Origin: Lichenibacterium ramalinae
GTDB lineage: Bacteria > Pseudomonadota > Alphaproteobacteria > Rhizobiales > Beijerinckiaceae
DNA: 64,000 nucleotides
Reading direction: 5' to 3'
NCBI RefSeq assembly: GCF_004137085.1
Contig: NZ_QYBC01000022.1
Coordinates: forward strand, 1-64,000
The translations under genes and the position numbers were made by a program. How positions within the stretch are numbered: position 1 is the first letter of the stretch; each line of letters opens with the position of its first letter. The notes under the pieces were generated by a model. The model saw only the letters and a list, made by a program, of their open reading frames with translations, was not told where the DNA came from and did not search any database. Of the stretch, positions 55,843 through 64,000 are shown piece by piece.

Positions 55843-56372
55843 TCTTCAAGGCTACGGCGATCACCGGGGTGACAGTCGTCGAATCGACCCCGATCTCCGA
55901 CGAGCGCGGCAGCTTCTCCCGGCTGCACTGTCCGGACGATTTCGAGGCAGGCGGCCACCCCTTCGCCCCCGCCCAGACCAGTATGGCTCGTAACGTGCTA
56001 GCCGGGACGCTGCGCGGCCTCCATTGGCAAGCGGAGCCGGAAGCGGAGACTAAGCTCGTGCGTGTGACGCGCGGGCGCGTGTTCGATGTCGCAGTCGATG
56101 TGCGGCCGGAAAGCCCCACCCATCGGCAGTGGTTCGGCATCGAACTCGACGCCGACGGCGGCCGGGCTCTGCTGCTCGGCCCCGGGATCGCGCACGGCTA
56201 CGTGACGTTGGAGCCGTGTACCGAATTGATCTACCAGATTTATCCGTCCTTCCGGTCCGGCTTTGGTCGGGGCGCGCGCTGGAACGACTCGGCTTTCGGA
56301 ATCCAGTGGCCGCGCGAGCCGTCCGTGATAGGAGAGCGGGACGCAGGCTATGCCGACTACGCGCGAGGATGA
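55839..56372 (+). CDS. dTDP-4-dehydrorhamnose 3,5-epimerase-like protein
   Basis: 177 residues, RmlC cupin family. VVESTPISDERGSFSRL, the catalytic-His block LRGLHWQ, GRVFDVAVDVRPESPTH and PGIAHGYVTLE are recognisable. With no dTDP-sugar genes in the operon, it likely epimerises a CDP-4-keto-6-deoxy sugar at C-3 and/or C-5. It may follow or precede the C-methyltransferase step. The GTG at 55839 overlaps the preceding stop; the longer frame is not coding. Confidence 0.9.
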   Translation: MIFKATAITGVTVVESTPISDERGSFSRLHCPDDFEAGGHPFAPAQTSMARNVLAGTLRGLHWQAEPEAETKLVRVTRGRVFDVAVDVRPESPTHRQWFGIELDADGGRALLLGPGIAHGYVTLEPCTELIYQIYPSFRSGFGRGARWNDSAFGIQWPREPSVIGERDAGYADYARG

Positions 56373-56421
56373 GCCAACGACCGACGCTACCGGTCGAGTC
56401 GGTCCTTTTTGAAGGCGACGC

Positions 56422-57525
56422 ATGACCCGTATCCATTACACAAAGCCCAGCATAACCGAACTGGAGATGCAGTACGCGGCTGATGCCGTGGCAACGGGTT
56501 GGGGTGAGCGCTGCTATGACTACATCCACCGCTTCGAGGACGCGTTCCGCCGATATCTCGGTGTCGAGCACGCCATAGCGACGAGCAGTTGTACAGGCGC
56601 GATGCACATGGGCTTGGCGGCTCTCGGCGTCGGACCAGGCGACGAAGTCATCCTCGCCGACATCAACTGGATCGCCTCGGCGGCTCCGATCACCTATCTC
56701 GGGGGCAAGCCCGTGTTGGTCGACGTGCTGCCCGACACTTGGTGCCTCGATCCTGCCAGGGTCGAAGAGGCCATCACGCCGCGCACGAAGGCGATCATCG
56801 CCGTCCACCTTTACGGCAATCTGTGCGAGATGGATGCGCTTTTGGCACTCGGGGCGCGATACGGCATTCCCATCGTCGAGGACGCGGCCGAGGCCATCGG
56901 ATCCATCTACCACGGCCGGCGCGCCGGAAGCTTGGGGACGTTCGGAACGTTCTCGTTCCACGGCACGAAGACGATCACCACTGGGGAAGGCGGCATGTTC
57001 GTCACCTCGGATGCGGCTCTCTTCGAGCGGGTACTGACCCTCTCTAACCATGGTCGTCAGCGCGGACAGAGCCGACAGTTCTGGGCCGACGAGATCGGCT
57101 TCAAATACAAGATGTCGAATGTTCAAGCAGCGATCGGCTGCGGGCAGTTGGAACGGGTCGAAGAGTTGGTCGCCGCGAAGCGCGGTATCTTTCGAACATA
57201 CCGAGACGCCCTATCCCCACTGCCGCTCACAATGAACCCGGAACCTGTAGGCGTGCGGAATGGCTACTGGATGCCTACCATCGTGGTGGATGACGACTTG
57301 TCCTTCGATCGCGAGGTTCTGCTACACGCATTCAAGCGTGACGACATCGACGGACGCGTTTTCTTCTGGCCGCTCTCGATGCTACCGCCTTTGAAGACCT
57401 CGTCGCGGCCGGTAAGCGCCTCGCTGTACCGCCGTGCCGTGAACTTGCCAAGCTACCATGATCTTGACGGGCACGATATTGCCCGTGTGTGTGATGCGGT
57501 ATCGGGCGTGCTGGCCCGCGCCTGA
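56422..57525 (+). CDS. DegT/DnrJ-family sugar aminotransferase
   Basis: 367 residues, PLP enzyme of the perosamine-synthase-like group. The PLP Lys183 lies in SFHGTKTITTGEGG; other blocks are ATSSCTGAMHMGL, DINWIASAAPI, VHLYGNLCEMD and VEDAAEAIGS. These enzymes transfer an amino group from glutamate to a 4-keto (or 3-keto) sugar. It lacks the Fe-S and His features of the RfbH/ColD dehydratase group. In context it should give a CDP-4-amino-6-deoxy sugar, possibly C-methyl branched. It follows the epimerase by 49 bases without overlap. Confidence 0.9.
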   Translation: MTRIHYTKPSITELEMQYAADAVATGWGERCYDYIHRFEDAFRRYLGVEHAIATSSCTGAMHMGLAALGVGPGDEVILADINWIASAAPITYLGGKPVLVDVLPDTWCLDPARVEEAITPRTKAIIAVHLYGNLCEMDALLALGARYGIPIVEDAAEAIGSIYHGRRAGSLGTFGTFSFHGTKTITTGEGGMFVTSDAALFERVLTLSNHGRQRGQSRQFWADEIGFKYKMSNVQAAIGCGQLERVEELVAAKRGIFRTYRDALSPLPLTMNPEPVGVRNGYWMPTIVVDDDLSFDREVLLHAFKRDDIDGRVFFWPLSMLPPLKTSSRPVSASLYRRAVNLPSYHDLDGHDIARVCDAVSGVLARA

Positions 57526-57571
57526 CTGCGCCCACAATGCAAAGACGTTTCGACCGATGGAAGTGATTGTC

Positions 57572-58384
57572 ATGGATGATGTGCAACGTTTTGCGGAACA
57601 GTGCCGGTCAGAGCTGGTTCGTCAGGGGGCCGACGACGGCCTGCGTGAATTGTCGAGATCGTGGTTTGATCGAGCCAATTTGTTCAGATACAGCTATCAC
57701 TTTACGTGTCTAGGACGACCGATCATACAATATCCGCAGGACATTGTGGCCATTCAGGAGTTATTATGGAGCACCAAACCTGACATTGTCGTAGAAACTG
57801 GGATCGCGCATGGCGGATCCCTGCTTCTCAGTGCGTCAATGCTGGCCCTACTCGACTGCGCGGAATCGCTCGCTGTTGGTGGCCAATTGGACTTGCACGC
57901 CAGCCGGCGACGGGTCATTGGCGTAGATGTCGACATTCGCAAGCACAACCGGAGCGCGATCGAGGCGAACCCATTCAGTCGCTACATAGAAATGATCGAG
58001 GGTTCCAGCATCGCTTCGGATATCATCGAGAGCGTCAAGAGCAGGATCGAGCCCGGCAGCAAGGTCCTCGTGATCCTGGACTCCAATCATACGCACGACC
58101 ACGTCCTTGAAGAGTTACGCGCTTATGCCCCCCTTGTGTCACGCGACAGCTACTGTGTTGTGTTCGACACTGTGATTGAGGACATGCCGGCTGACAGCTT
58201 CCCTAACAGGTCCTGGGGCGTCGGCAACAATCCGAAGACTGCGGTGCGCGCCTACCTCAAGGAGCTTCAGGCTCAGGCTATAGGTTCGTCGACACCTCCC
58301 CTCCGCTTTGAGGTGGATCGGTCCATTGAAGACAAGCTCCTCGTTACGGTCGCGCCCGAGGGTTTCCTGCGGCGCGTCGGCTGA
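57572..58384 (+). CDS. CmcI-like (cephalosporin hydroxylase family) protein
   Basis: 270 residues, SAM-binding Rossmann protein of the CmcI/RhmOMT type; despite the family name, characterised relatives include sugar O-methyltransferases. Motifs: WSTKPDIVVETGIAHGGSLLLSASML (SAM loop), VIGVDVDIRKHNR, LVILDSNHTHDHVLEELRAYAPLV (metal-binding DxNHxH) and FDTVIED. It probably methylates a hydroxyl of the sugar made by this operon or a neighbouring glycan. Start: ATG at 57572 with GGAAG upstream; an ATG five codons earlier is also in frame. Codon use is less GC-biased than in the genes before it. Confidence 0.8.
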   Translation: MDDVQRFAEQCRSELVRQGADDGLRELSRSWFDRANLFRYSYHFTCLGRPIIQYPQDIVAIQELLWSTKPDIVVETGIAHGGSLLLSASMLALLDCAESLAVGGQLDLHASRRRVIGVDVDIRKHNRSAIEANPFSRYIEMIEGSSIASDIIESVKSRIEPGSKVLVILDSNHTHDHVLEELRAYAPLVSRDSYCVVFDTVIEDMPADSFPNRSWGVGNNPKTAVRAYLKELQAQAIGSSTPPLRFEVDRSIEDKLLVTVAPEGFLRRVG

Positions 58385-58416
58385 CGATCGCCCGAGACGC
58401 TGGAATGGGAGACGCT

Positions 58417-59061
58417 GTGAACAAGCACCGCCTCCTTGTTTGGGGAGGATCGGGGCATGCAAAGATGCTGCGGCCGACCTTTGCCGCGGCTGGACTCGAT
58501 GTAGTGGCGCTCGTCGAGCGTGATCCCGCCCTGGCTCCGTTGTTCTCGTCGGCTGTGCGTTTCTTTGGTTGGGACGACCTCGCTCCCTGGCTTGCTGCCG
58601 GTAACGCACTCGAACTTAGCTTCATCCTTGCCATCGGCGGGCACAACGGTTCCGTGCGATGCGAGTTGGCTGACCGACTCACGTCTTGGGGCCTCAAGCC
58701 GTTCGAGGCGATACACGAGCGCGCCTGGGTCGCCTCCACTGCAACCATGGGTGAAGGGTGTCATGTTTTGCCGATGGCGGCTGTTGGTGAGGACGCTAAA
58801 CTTGGACGTCAATGTATCGTGAATACGAATGCTTCTGTTGATCATGAATGTATACTTGATGAAGGTGTGCACATTATGCCCGGCGCGACTTTAGCGGGTT
58901 GCGTAAGGGTAGGCGCTCACGCGACGGTCGGCGCGAACGCGACCGTTCTGCCCCATGTGAACATAGGTCGAGGTGCGATAGTGGGGGCGGGCGCCGTTGT
59001 TGTGCATGACGTTCCTGCCGGATCCGTCGTGGTCGGCGTTCCGGCAAGAGCTAAACATTGA
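58417..59061 (+). CDS. NeuD-like sugar O/N-acyltransferase
   Basis: 214 residues. N-terminal PglD-type Rossmann part (LLVWGGSGHAKMLRPTF) and C-terminal left-handed beta-helix of hexapeptide repeats (VASTATMGEGCHVLP, VNTNASVDHECILDEGVHIMPGATLAG, VGANATVLPHVNIGRGAIVGAG). Catalytic His is in the DHEC segment. Such enzymes acetylate or formylate the amino group of UDP- or CDP-amino sugars; with the aminotransferase two genes upstream, N-acylation of the new amino sugar is a good guess. GTG at 58417 with GGGAG upstream is preferred; the ATG at 58405 is an alternative. Confidence 0.85.
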   Translation: MNKHRLLVWGGSGHAKMLRPTFAAAGLDVVALVERDPALAPLFSSAVRFFGWDDLAPWLAAGNALELSFILAIGGHNGSVRCELADRLTSWGLKPFEAIHERAWVASTATMGEGCHVLPMAAVGEDAKLGRQCIVNTNASVDHECILDEGVHIMPGATLAGCVRVGAHATVGANATVLPHVNIGRGAIVGAGAVVVHDVPAGSVVVGVPARAKH

Positions 59062-59108
59062 TCGCGAGTCGTGCTGCGAGTGACGCTGAACTTAAACGGC
59101 ACCATAGA

Positions 59109-60299
59109 TCATATTACCAGCTGATCCATATGGGGCTCTGCCCAGGCGTCGGCGTCGATCCCATCATCTTGTGTCCAACCGATGCGAGGCGTATCCGGTG
59201 CTCGATGATCCGCTGACACGAACCACGTGTGACCGTGTTCATTCAAAAGTGTGGCGAATGACCGCGGGAACGGCCCAACGAGGTGGGCGGCACGGTTCAT
59301 CATCGTTGGATGCTCGCGCCGCATACATGTTTCGATTGACGCTGCAACAAGCAGCGCACGATGCAACCCGACCGGTACCTCCTCCGGCAGGTGCACTTTG
59401 ATACGCAGCGCGAGGTAATAAGCGTCGACGTAGGAGCCTCGCTTGCAGCTCGCCCGCATTGCGACCAACTGCCTATGAGCCACGAATTCATCAACCTTGA
59501 GAAGGTATTTAACCAAATCTGAACGCTTTGCATTGCCTCGATCTTGAGCCGCGCCAATAAATACCTCGATGCCGCCGCGGTATGTATCCCAAGATGTCAT
59601 CGCTTCAACATTGCCAGCCTGTTCTTGGCTACGCCGCCCGGTGGGATGATCGAGAAAGCTTGTATAAAAACAATTGTCCTTGCTTGCAATTACAATATCC
59701 CAGCGGCTCAATATTTTTGGCAATGAAACGAAATACCAGAATGCCGTTTTGGTGTGAGGAGGCAGTCCTGCAAGAGCTGATGTGCGATAGATAGCAATTT
59801 CAGGAAATAGATTGTTGTCTAATATCGTTTCCAACGCCCTTTGCAGTTCACCCTTTCGAAATCTTGTCGTCGGGATCGTATTAAAATATGAGAGTAGACG
59901 CTGTCCGGTTGAACCTCTCTCAAGCATCCAAGGGCTGTACACAGCCCCGACCGTATCGTCTAATTCCATCTGATCGACGATTCTCACGACCATCTTAAGG
60001 TCTATCTTATCATCATCGGCACAGTATACTACGAATGGGGTACGAGCAGATCGATAACAGTACAGCACATTGCTATACCCCCCTATATTGTGTTCCTGCC
60101 GAATGCTCTCAACGGGTATCGATCCGCTATAAGCCGCTAAAACAGTCTGGGTATTATCTTCCGAACAGTTGTCAGATACGAGTATTTTGAAGTACCCTTC
60201 CGGCAACATAGTCGCTTGTCGGCTTAGATCATCGAGTAGAAAAGACAACATACCGGCCCTGTTGAAGGTCGGCACACAAATCGTCACCTTGGAGTTCAT
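59109..60299 (-). CDS. Glycosyltransferase family 2, AT-rich gene
   Basis: 396 residues. N-terminal GT2 domain: VTICVPTFNRAGMLSFLLDDL, ILVSDNCSEDNTQTVL, HNIGGYSNVLYCYRSA and the metal motif VVYCADDDKIDL. The C-terminal half is less conserved. DNA is strikingly poorer in G+C than the rest of the window (59641-59700 has 22 G+C in 60 bases) and codons are correspondingly unusual, which points to recent transfer. Start is the ATG before NSKVTICV; a TTG six codons earlier is possible. It converges on the + strand sugar operon 47 bases away with no obvious terminator. Confidence 0.85.
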   Translation of the reverse strand: MNSKVTICVPTFNRAGMLSFLLDDLSRQATMLPEGYFKILVSDNCSEDNTQTVLAAYSGSIPVESIRQEHNIGGYSNVLYCYRSARTPFVVYCADDDKIDLKMVVRIVDQMELDDTVGAVYSPWMLERGSTGQRLLSYFNTIPTTRFRKGELQRALETILDNNLFPEIAIYRTSALAGLPPHTKTAFWYFVSLPKILSRWDIVIASKDNCFYTSFLDHPTGRRSQEQAGNVEAMTSWDTYRGGIEVFIGAAQDRGNAKRSDLVKYLLKVDEFVAHRQLVAMRASCKRGSYVDAYYLALRIKVHLPEEVPVGLHRALLVAASIETCMRREHPTMMNRAAHLVGPFPRSFATLLNEHGHTWFVSADHRAPDTPRIGWTQDDGIDADAWAEPHMDQLVI

Positions 60300-60349
60300 G
60301 GTGATACCAGTCCTCAAGCTTGATTATCGACTAGCAACTTTGGGCGCGA

Positions 60350-61447
60350 CTAGTCATCGGAAACCCAGACATGATACTGAGCCGGCGGTGTCAGTGTCGG
60401 CTCTTCCACCCCCCACCAGGACATGGCCGCGAGTGCCAGCACTACCGTGCCGCTCCCCAGCACGACCGCCCCGAAGTTGCTACCATCGAAAAACCGCGCC
60501 GTCGCGTAGCTCCCCACCGGGTAGGCGTAGAGGTAAATCCCATAGGACAGGTCGCCGAACCTTCGGTAGTGACGGCTGAACAGCAGCGGCGTGCGGCCGA
60601 CCTCCACGGCGACGAGCGCGATGAGCAGGATAAGCCCCACGCGGCTCAGGGCCGGGTCAGGAGCGAGGGCCGCGAGGGCGGCCGGCACCGCGTGAGCGGT
60701 GAGGCGCCAGGGCGCCCCGTCGAGCCCTTCTGCTGCGGCAAGCAGCGCCCCGAATCCGAAGACTGCGCCGAAGCGCAGGAGGTTGAAGGCATTGTAGCGG
60801 GCGTAGAAGTCGGCCGCCTCCGGCAGCGGAACGCGAGCGAGGTGCCAGGCCGTGCCGGCGGCGAGCAGGGCGGTCACGGCGGCGAGCGTCGCCCGCGCGC
60901 CGAGCCGCGGGGCTGCGAGCCGGTGCAGGATGAGCGCGCCCGCGTAGCACAGGAGCTCGTATTTCAGGGTCCAGATCGGTGTGTCGACGTCGGGCCAACG
61001 GGCGTCGGCGAAGACGCCGGGCAGCGTGAAGCGCGTCGGGGGGACCAGGATAACGACGCCGTGCGCGAGGTAGGACCAGGTGTCCGGGCTCGACCAATAG
61101 GCGCCCTGCCCCAGCGTCGTGACGGCCGCGCCGAAAAGGACGCAGGCGAGGGCATTGGCGGCGGCGCCGGGGTAGATTCGCCGCAGGCGGGCCGCGACGA
61201 AGCGTCGGGGCCGCGGGTCGCGCTCCAGGCTGCGCCAGATGAGGTAGCCGCTCAGCGCGAAGAAGACGAAGAGGCCGACGTTCGACAGAGACACGCCGGC
61301 GGCGCCGAGCGCCGGCTCGGGCCGGCCGGCGAATTCGAGCTGGTGACCGAAGGCCACGGCCCCGGCGGCGATGAGCCGGACGACGTCGAAGGAGTTGCTC
61401 CGCCCCGCGGTGTCGCCGTCGCCCGGCCCAGCGCCCCCGTCGCTCAG
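60350..61447 (-). CDS. Acyltransferase family 3 (OafA-like) membrane protein
   Basis: About 365 residues with ten or so membrane helices, of the OafA/ExoZ type that O-acetylates surface polysaccharides. The N-terminus NSFDVVRLIAAGAVAFGHQLE carries the conserved Arg-His pair; NVGLFVFFALSGYLIWRSLER and FVAARLRRIYPG follow, and FGDLSYGIYLYAYPVG is the late block. No ATG, GTG or TTG lies near the N-terminus in this frame; the only candidate is a CTG at 61447 overlapping the stop of the upstream GT4 gene. The start is therefore approximate, and translation may depend on coupling. The long upstream open frame is antisense-like noise inside the GT4 gene. Confidence 0.8.
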   Translation of the reverse strand: MSDGGAGPGDGDTAGRSNSFDVVRLIAAGAVAFGHQLEFAGRPEPALGAAGVSLSNVGLFVFFALSGYLIWRSLERDPRPRRFVAARLRRIYPGAAANALACVLFGAAVTTLGQGAYWSSPDTWSYLAHGVVILVPPTRFTLPGVFADARWPDVDTPIWTLKYELLCYAGALILHRLAAPRLGARATLAAVTALLAAGTAWHLARVPLPEAADFYARYNAFNLLRFGAVFGFGALLAAAEGLDGAPWRLTAHAVPAALAALAPDPALSRVGLILLIALVAVEVGRTPLLFSRHYRRFGDLSYGIYLYAYPVGSYATARFFDGSNFGAVVLGSGTVVLALAAMSWWGVEEPTLTPPAQYHVWVSDD

Positions 61448-62670
61448 CGTCGTGCGATGAAGCTGTCGATGAGCCCGAGTTGCCGGGGCAGGCAGACGGA
61501 GCGCAGATCGAACTGGGTGGCGGCGACGCGCCGCGCGGCGTCGCGCAGGGCGAAGAACTTTTCGGGGCGGGACAGGGCTTCCGACACCCGATCCGCCAGC
61601 GCGGCGTGATCGAAGAAGTCGACGAGCAGTCCATTCTCCCCGTCCGTGATGACCTCCTCGACTGGGGGTGTCTTCGAGCCGATGATGAGGCAGCCGTTGG
61701 CCATGGCCTCCACCAGCGACCAGGACAGGATGAACGGGTAGGTCAGGTAGATGTGCGCCAGGGACACGTTCATGGCGGCCCGGAACTGCGGCGGCTGGAG
61801 GTGGCCGGTGAAGTGGACTTTCGAGCGGTCGAAGTCGACCTCGGCCAGCATGCGCTTCTTGTAGCTGTCGCCTTCCGGCAGCTTCTGGCCGTAGCTGACG
61901 CCGTCGTTGCCGACGATGAGGATCTCGGCGTCCGGTTGCAGGCGCTGGATGCGAGGGATCGCGCGCATGAAGGTGTGGAAGCCCCGGTAGGGCTCGAGGT
62001 TGCGCGCCACGAAGGTGACGACCTTCTGCCCGGCGCGCAGCTCCTTGCCGCTTTCGGTGACGAAGACGGCTTTGGGGTCGGGCTTGATCGCCTGCGTGTC
62101 GACACCCTCGTGCATCACCGACATGCGGGACTGCAGGGCGGTCGGGTAGGTCGAATATTGCCACTGCGTCGGCGTGAACCCCCAGTCGCAGCCCGAGGCG
62201 GCGAGATGCGCGATGGTGTTCTTCACCCGCACGCTCAGCTGCGAATCGATGTTGGTCGGATATTCGGGGTCGAAACCGAGATCGCTGCCCTTGGCGTTGT
62301 AGTAGAACTCGAAATAGTTGAGCACCGGGACATCCGGCAGCGCGTCCTTGACGAACATGGTTTCGCCCCAGCCGGAATGGCCCACCACGACGTCGGGCTT
62401 GAAATTCAGCTCACGCTGTAGCCGCTGGATGCCGCGGAACACCCCCTGGCCGTTGAGGATGCCCTCCTCGGTCGAACGCAGATAGGGATGCAGCTCCTTG
62501 CCGACCTCGCGCGCGGGGGTATAGACGAGGTTGGTGACCCTCGAAAGCCGGTTGGTCTTGTTCTTGGTGATGAAGAAGACGTTGTGGCCCCGGTCGCGTA
62601 GATGCATGACCAGGTGCATGAACTGCCCGGGCATGTTCTGGTGGATGAACAGGTAGTTGCGAGGCGACAT
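61444..62670 (-). CDS. Glycosyltransferase family 4 protein
   Basis: 408 residues, GT4 fold. N-terminal half: YLFIHQNMPGQFMHLVMHL and VVGHSGWGETMFVKDALPDVP. Donor-binding half: VTFVARNLEPYRGFHTFMRA, VHFTGHLQPPQFRAAM and LSWSLVEAMANGCLIIGSKTPPVEEVI with the E-x7-E-equivalent. FIHQNMPGQF is typical of a group of bacterial GT4 enzymes in exopolysaccharide clusters. Ends overlapping the probable CTG start of the acyltransferase. Located 30 bases after the FkbH-like gene. Confidence 0.9.
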   Translation of the reverse strand: MSPRNYLFIHQNMPGQFMHLVMHLRDRGHNVFFITKNKTNRLSRVTNLVYTPAREVGKELHPYLRSTEEGILNGQGVFRGIQRLQRELNFKPDVVVGHSGWGETMFVKDALPDVPVLNYFEFYYNAKGSDLGFDPEYPTNIDSQLSVRVKNTIAHLAASGCDWGFTPTQWQYSTYPTALQSRMSVMHEGVDTQAIKPDPKAVFVTESGKELRAGQKVVTFVARNLEPYRGFHTFMRAIPRIQRLQPDAEILIVGNDGVSYGQKLPEGDSYKKRMLAEVDFDRSKVHFTGHLQPPQFRAAMNVSLAHIYLTYPFILSWSLVEAMANGCLIIGSKTPPVEEVITDGENGLLVDFFDHAALADRVSEALSRPEKFFALRDAARRVAATQFDLRSVCLPRQLGLIDSFIARR

Positions 62671-62700
62671 CGGGGCTCCGGCGGACTGGCTGAGGGCCGT

Positions 62701-64000
62701 CTAGCCGACCCGTCCCTGGGTGTAAACCGCGGATCCGGCGCGCGCTCGAGCGTCATGGATCGCGACGATGCGCTCGTAGAGCCGGTGATAGACGTCCCGG
62801 GCGAAATGGAGGTGGGACATCTTCCGCAATTCCGTGCGCGAGCGCAGGCATTCGGCAGTGTCGACCACGGCAACGTTGCCGTGCCGGGCCGCCACGGCAC
62901 GCATCCAATCGTTGGCGCGCTCCTGGTCGGGGAACGCCACGGTCCCGCCGTCCGGCGCATCGGCGTAGGTCAGCGGCAGAATGACGACGAGCAGGCTGTC
63001 GGGCGGCACCGCCGCGGCGATCCGCTCGTAGAGAACCGGCAACCCCGCATCGTCGAAGGCGACAGGCGCCCAGTCGCGCTGGAGGGTGCGGATCCAGCCT
63101 CCGAAGGCCTCGGCCCGCTCGCCAGAAAGGCCGTTCGCCCGGCAGAAGCCGGCGATGGCGGCGTCGTCCGCCGGAGCCGCGAGGTCGATGCCGAAGAGCT
63201 TCACCGGAGCAGCGAGATCGAGACGGCGATGCCGGTAGAGGGGCACGTGGGCGTCGGCGGAGTTGCTCAGCACGAGGCAGGTCGGGCCCGTGGCGGGCTC
63301 GAAGAAACGCGACTCGAGGTCGTCGGGCCGAAAGCCGATCGCCGCCAAGGCGGCGGCGCCTTCCGCCGTGCGCGCCGCAGGCTGGGCGAACAGCGTCGCG
63401 GCGTGGCTGGCCCAAACGGTCTGCCCATGGCGTGGGAACACGAAGGCGCTCGACACCTCGCGGGCGGCGAAGCTGAAGAAGTGACGCAGCACCTCGAGTT
63501 CACAGCCGCCCCGCAGCCTGACACGCTCGGGCGCCGGCCTGCTGGCGGAGGCCTCGGAGGCTCCGCCGGCCGGCAGGTTGATCCAATCCGGCGCGTCGTC
63601 CAACGTCGACACGACGTCTCCCACGACGTCGAGCCTCGGCCGCCCGAGCCGTGCGTAGACCCATTGCTCGACGCCCATGCCGAGGACGCGGCACGAGAAG
63701 GCGAAGTGCAGCAGGTAGGGTTCGACCCATATGCCGTCCATCATCCAGAAGCCCACGATGCCGTAATCGCCGAAGCGATCCCGGACACGGACCACGGCGG
63801 CACGCCGTCCGGACGTGGCGTGGAGTTGAGCCTTCAGCTCCTGGCGGGCGACGTCCTTGTCCTCGGACAGGCGCGACTTGGTGAAGTTGAGCTGGTTGGT
63901 CCGATTGATCAGTTCGACAACCCGGTCGAGATGCGCCTCGACGTCGTGGTCGATCTCCACCCGGATCCCGCTCGTGCGGAGGAAGGACGCGTTGTCGTCG
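62701..64000 (-). CDS. FkbH-like protein, 5' part outside the window (partial)
   Basis: At least 433 residues are visible. The first part (DNASFLRTSG, then HLDRVVELINRTNQLNFTKSRLSE and VRVRDRFGDYGIVGF) is the C-terminal region of FkbH-type proteins, whose HAD domain would lie beyond the window. FkbH proteins load activated C3 acyl groups onto carriers, and relatives occur in glycan clusters. Behind it is an additional ~270-residue part with a possible second SGNH/capsule-type fold: CLVLSNSADAHVPLYRHR, a late MSHLHFARDVYHRLYERI that resembles the D-x-x-H end of SGNH hydrolases. That second assignment is tentative. Confidence 0.75.
   Translation of the reverse strand, partial: DDNASFLRTSGIRVEIDHDVEAHLDRVVELINRTNQLNFTKSRLSEDKDVARQELKAQLHATSGRRAAVVRVRDRFGDYGIVGFWMMDGIWVEPYLLHFAFSCRVLGMGVEQWVYARLGRPRLDVVGDVVSTLDDAPDWINLPAGGASEASASRPAPERVRLRGGCELEVLRHFFSFAAREVSSAFVFPRHGQTVWASHAATLFAQPAARTAEGAAALAAIGFRPDDLESRFFEPATGPTCLVLSNSADAHVPLYRHRRLDLAAPVKLFGIDLAAPADDAAIAGFCRANGLSGERAEAFGGWIRTLQRDWAPVAFDDAGLPVLYERIAAAVPPDSLLVVILPLTYADAPDGGTVAFPDQERANDWMRAVAARHGNVAVVDTAECLRSRTELRKMSHLHFARDVYHRLYERIVAIHDARARAGSAVYTQGRVG

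Overview
The window is very GC-rich chromosomal DNA of an alphaproteobacterium, most likely of the order Hyphomicrobiales (Rhizobiales). Support: a CpdR-type single-domain response regulator, a SufA/IscA-like carrier of the alphaproteobacterial type, a Zur-type Fur protein, an inositol-monophosphatase-type HisN with a divergent RNA that looks like the suhB/mmgR (alpha-r8) small RNA, and the order comEC - gltX - gltA. Genus cannot be fixed from the sequence alone. I see no tRNA, rRNA, transposase or CRISPR array.

Region 1 (1-29.4 kb) is mostly housekeeping: the end of ftsK, zur, uvsE, an SDR protein, an MFS symporter, a large RgpF-type glycosyltransferase, hisN and the divergent small RNA, an N-formylglutamate amidohydrolase, cpdR, a sufA-like gene, comEC, gltX, gltA, a HIT protein, a HAD phosphatase, anmK, tyrS, a 1209-residue AsmA-like envelope protein, a Bcp peroxiredoxin, an M23 peptidase, a patatin lipoprotein, and prfB with its programmed +1 frameshift intact.

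Region 2 (29.7-36.5 kb, + strand) holds three glycosyltransferase genes. Two are paralogues that carry 7-8 copies of a roughly 38-residue repeat (F-D-x-x-W-Y ... P-L-x-H-Y) in front of a rhamnan-synthesis-F-like domain.

Region 3 (36.6-51.6 kb, - strand) runs from an all-repeat RTX protein through a GT4 glycosyltransferase, a two-domain redoxin/2-oxoglutarate oxygenase, a type I secretion ABC transporter and its HlyD-type adaptor, a sulfotransferase-like protein, a GT4-GT2 fusion, a coiled-coil protein and two more glycosyltransferases. This resembles a locus that makes and exports a surface RTX protein (S-layer or matrix type) together with a glycan. The arrangement recalls Caulobacter rsaADE beside its O-antigen genes, and it is my best candidate for an under-described system here.

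Region 4 (52.0-59.1 kb, + strand) is a tightly coupled operon for a CDP-linked 6-deoxy sugar: glucose-1-phosphate cytidylyltransferase, CDP-glucose 4,6-dehydratase, C-methyltransferase, 3,5-epimerase-like protein, DegT aminotransferase, CmcI-like protein and NeuD-like acyltransferase. Region 5 (59.1-64.0 kb, - strand) has an AT-rich GT2 gene, an acyltransferase-3, a GT4 enzyme and an FkbH-like protein cut by the window end. Together, regions 2-5 look like one large cell-surface polysaccharide and secretion island, parts of it probably acquired by transfer.
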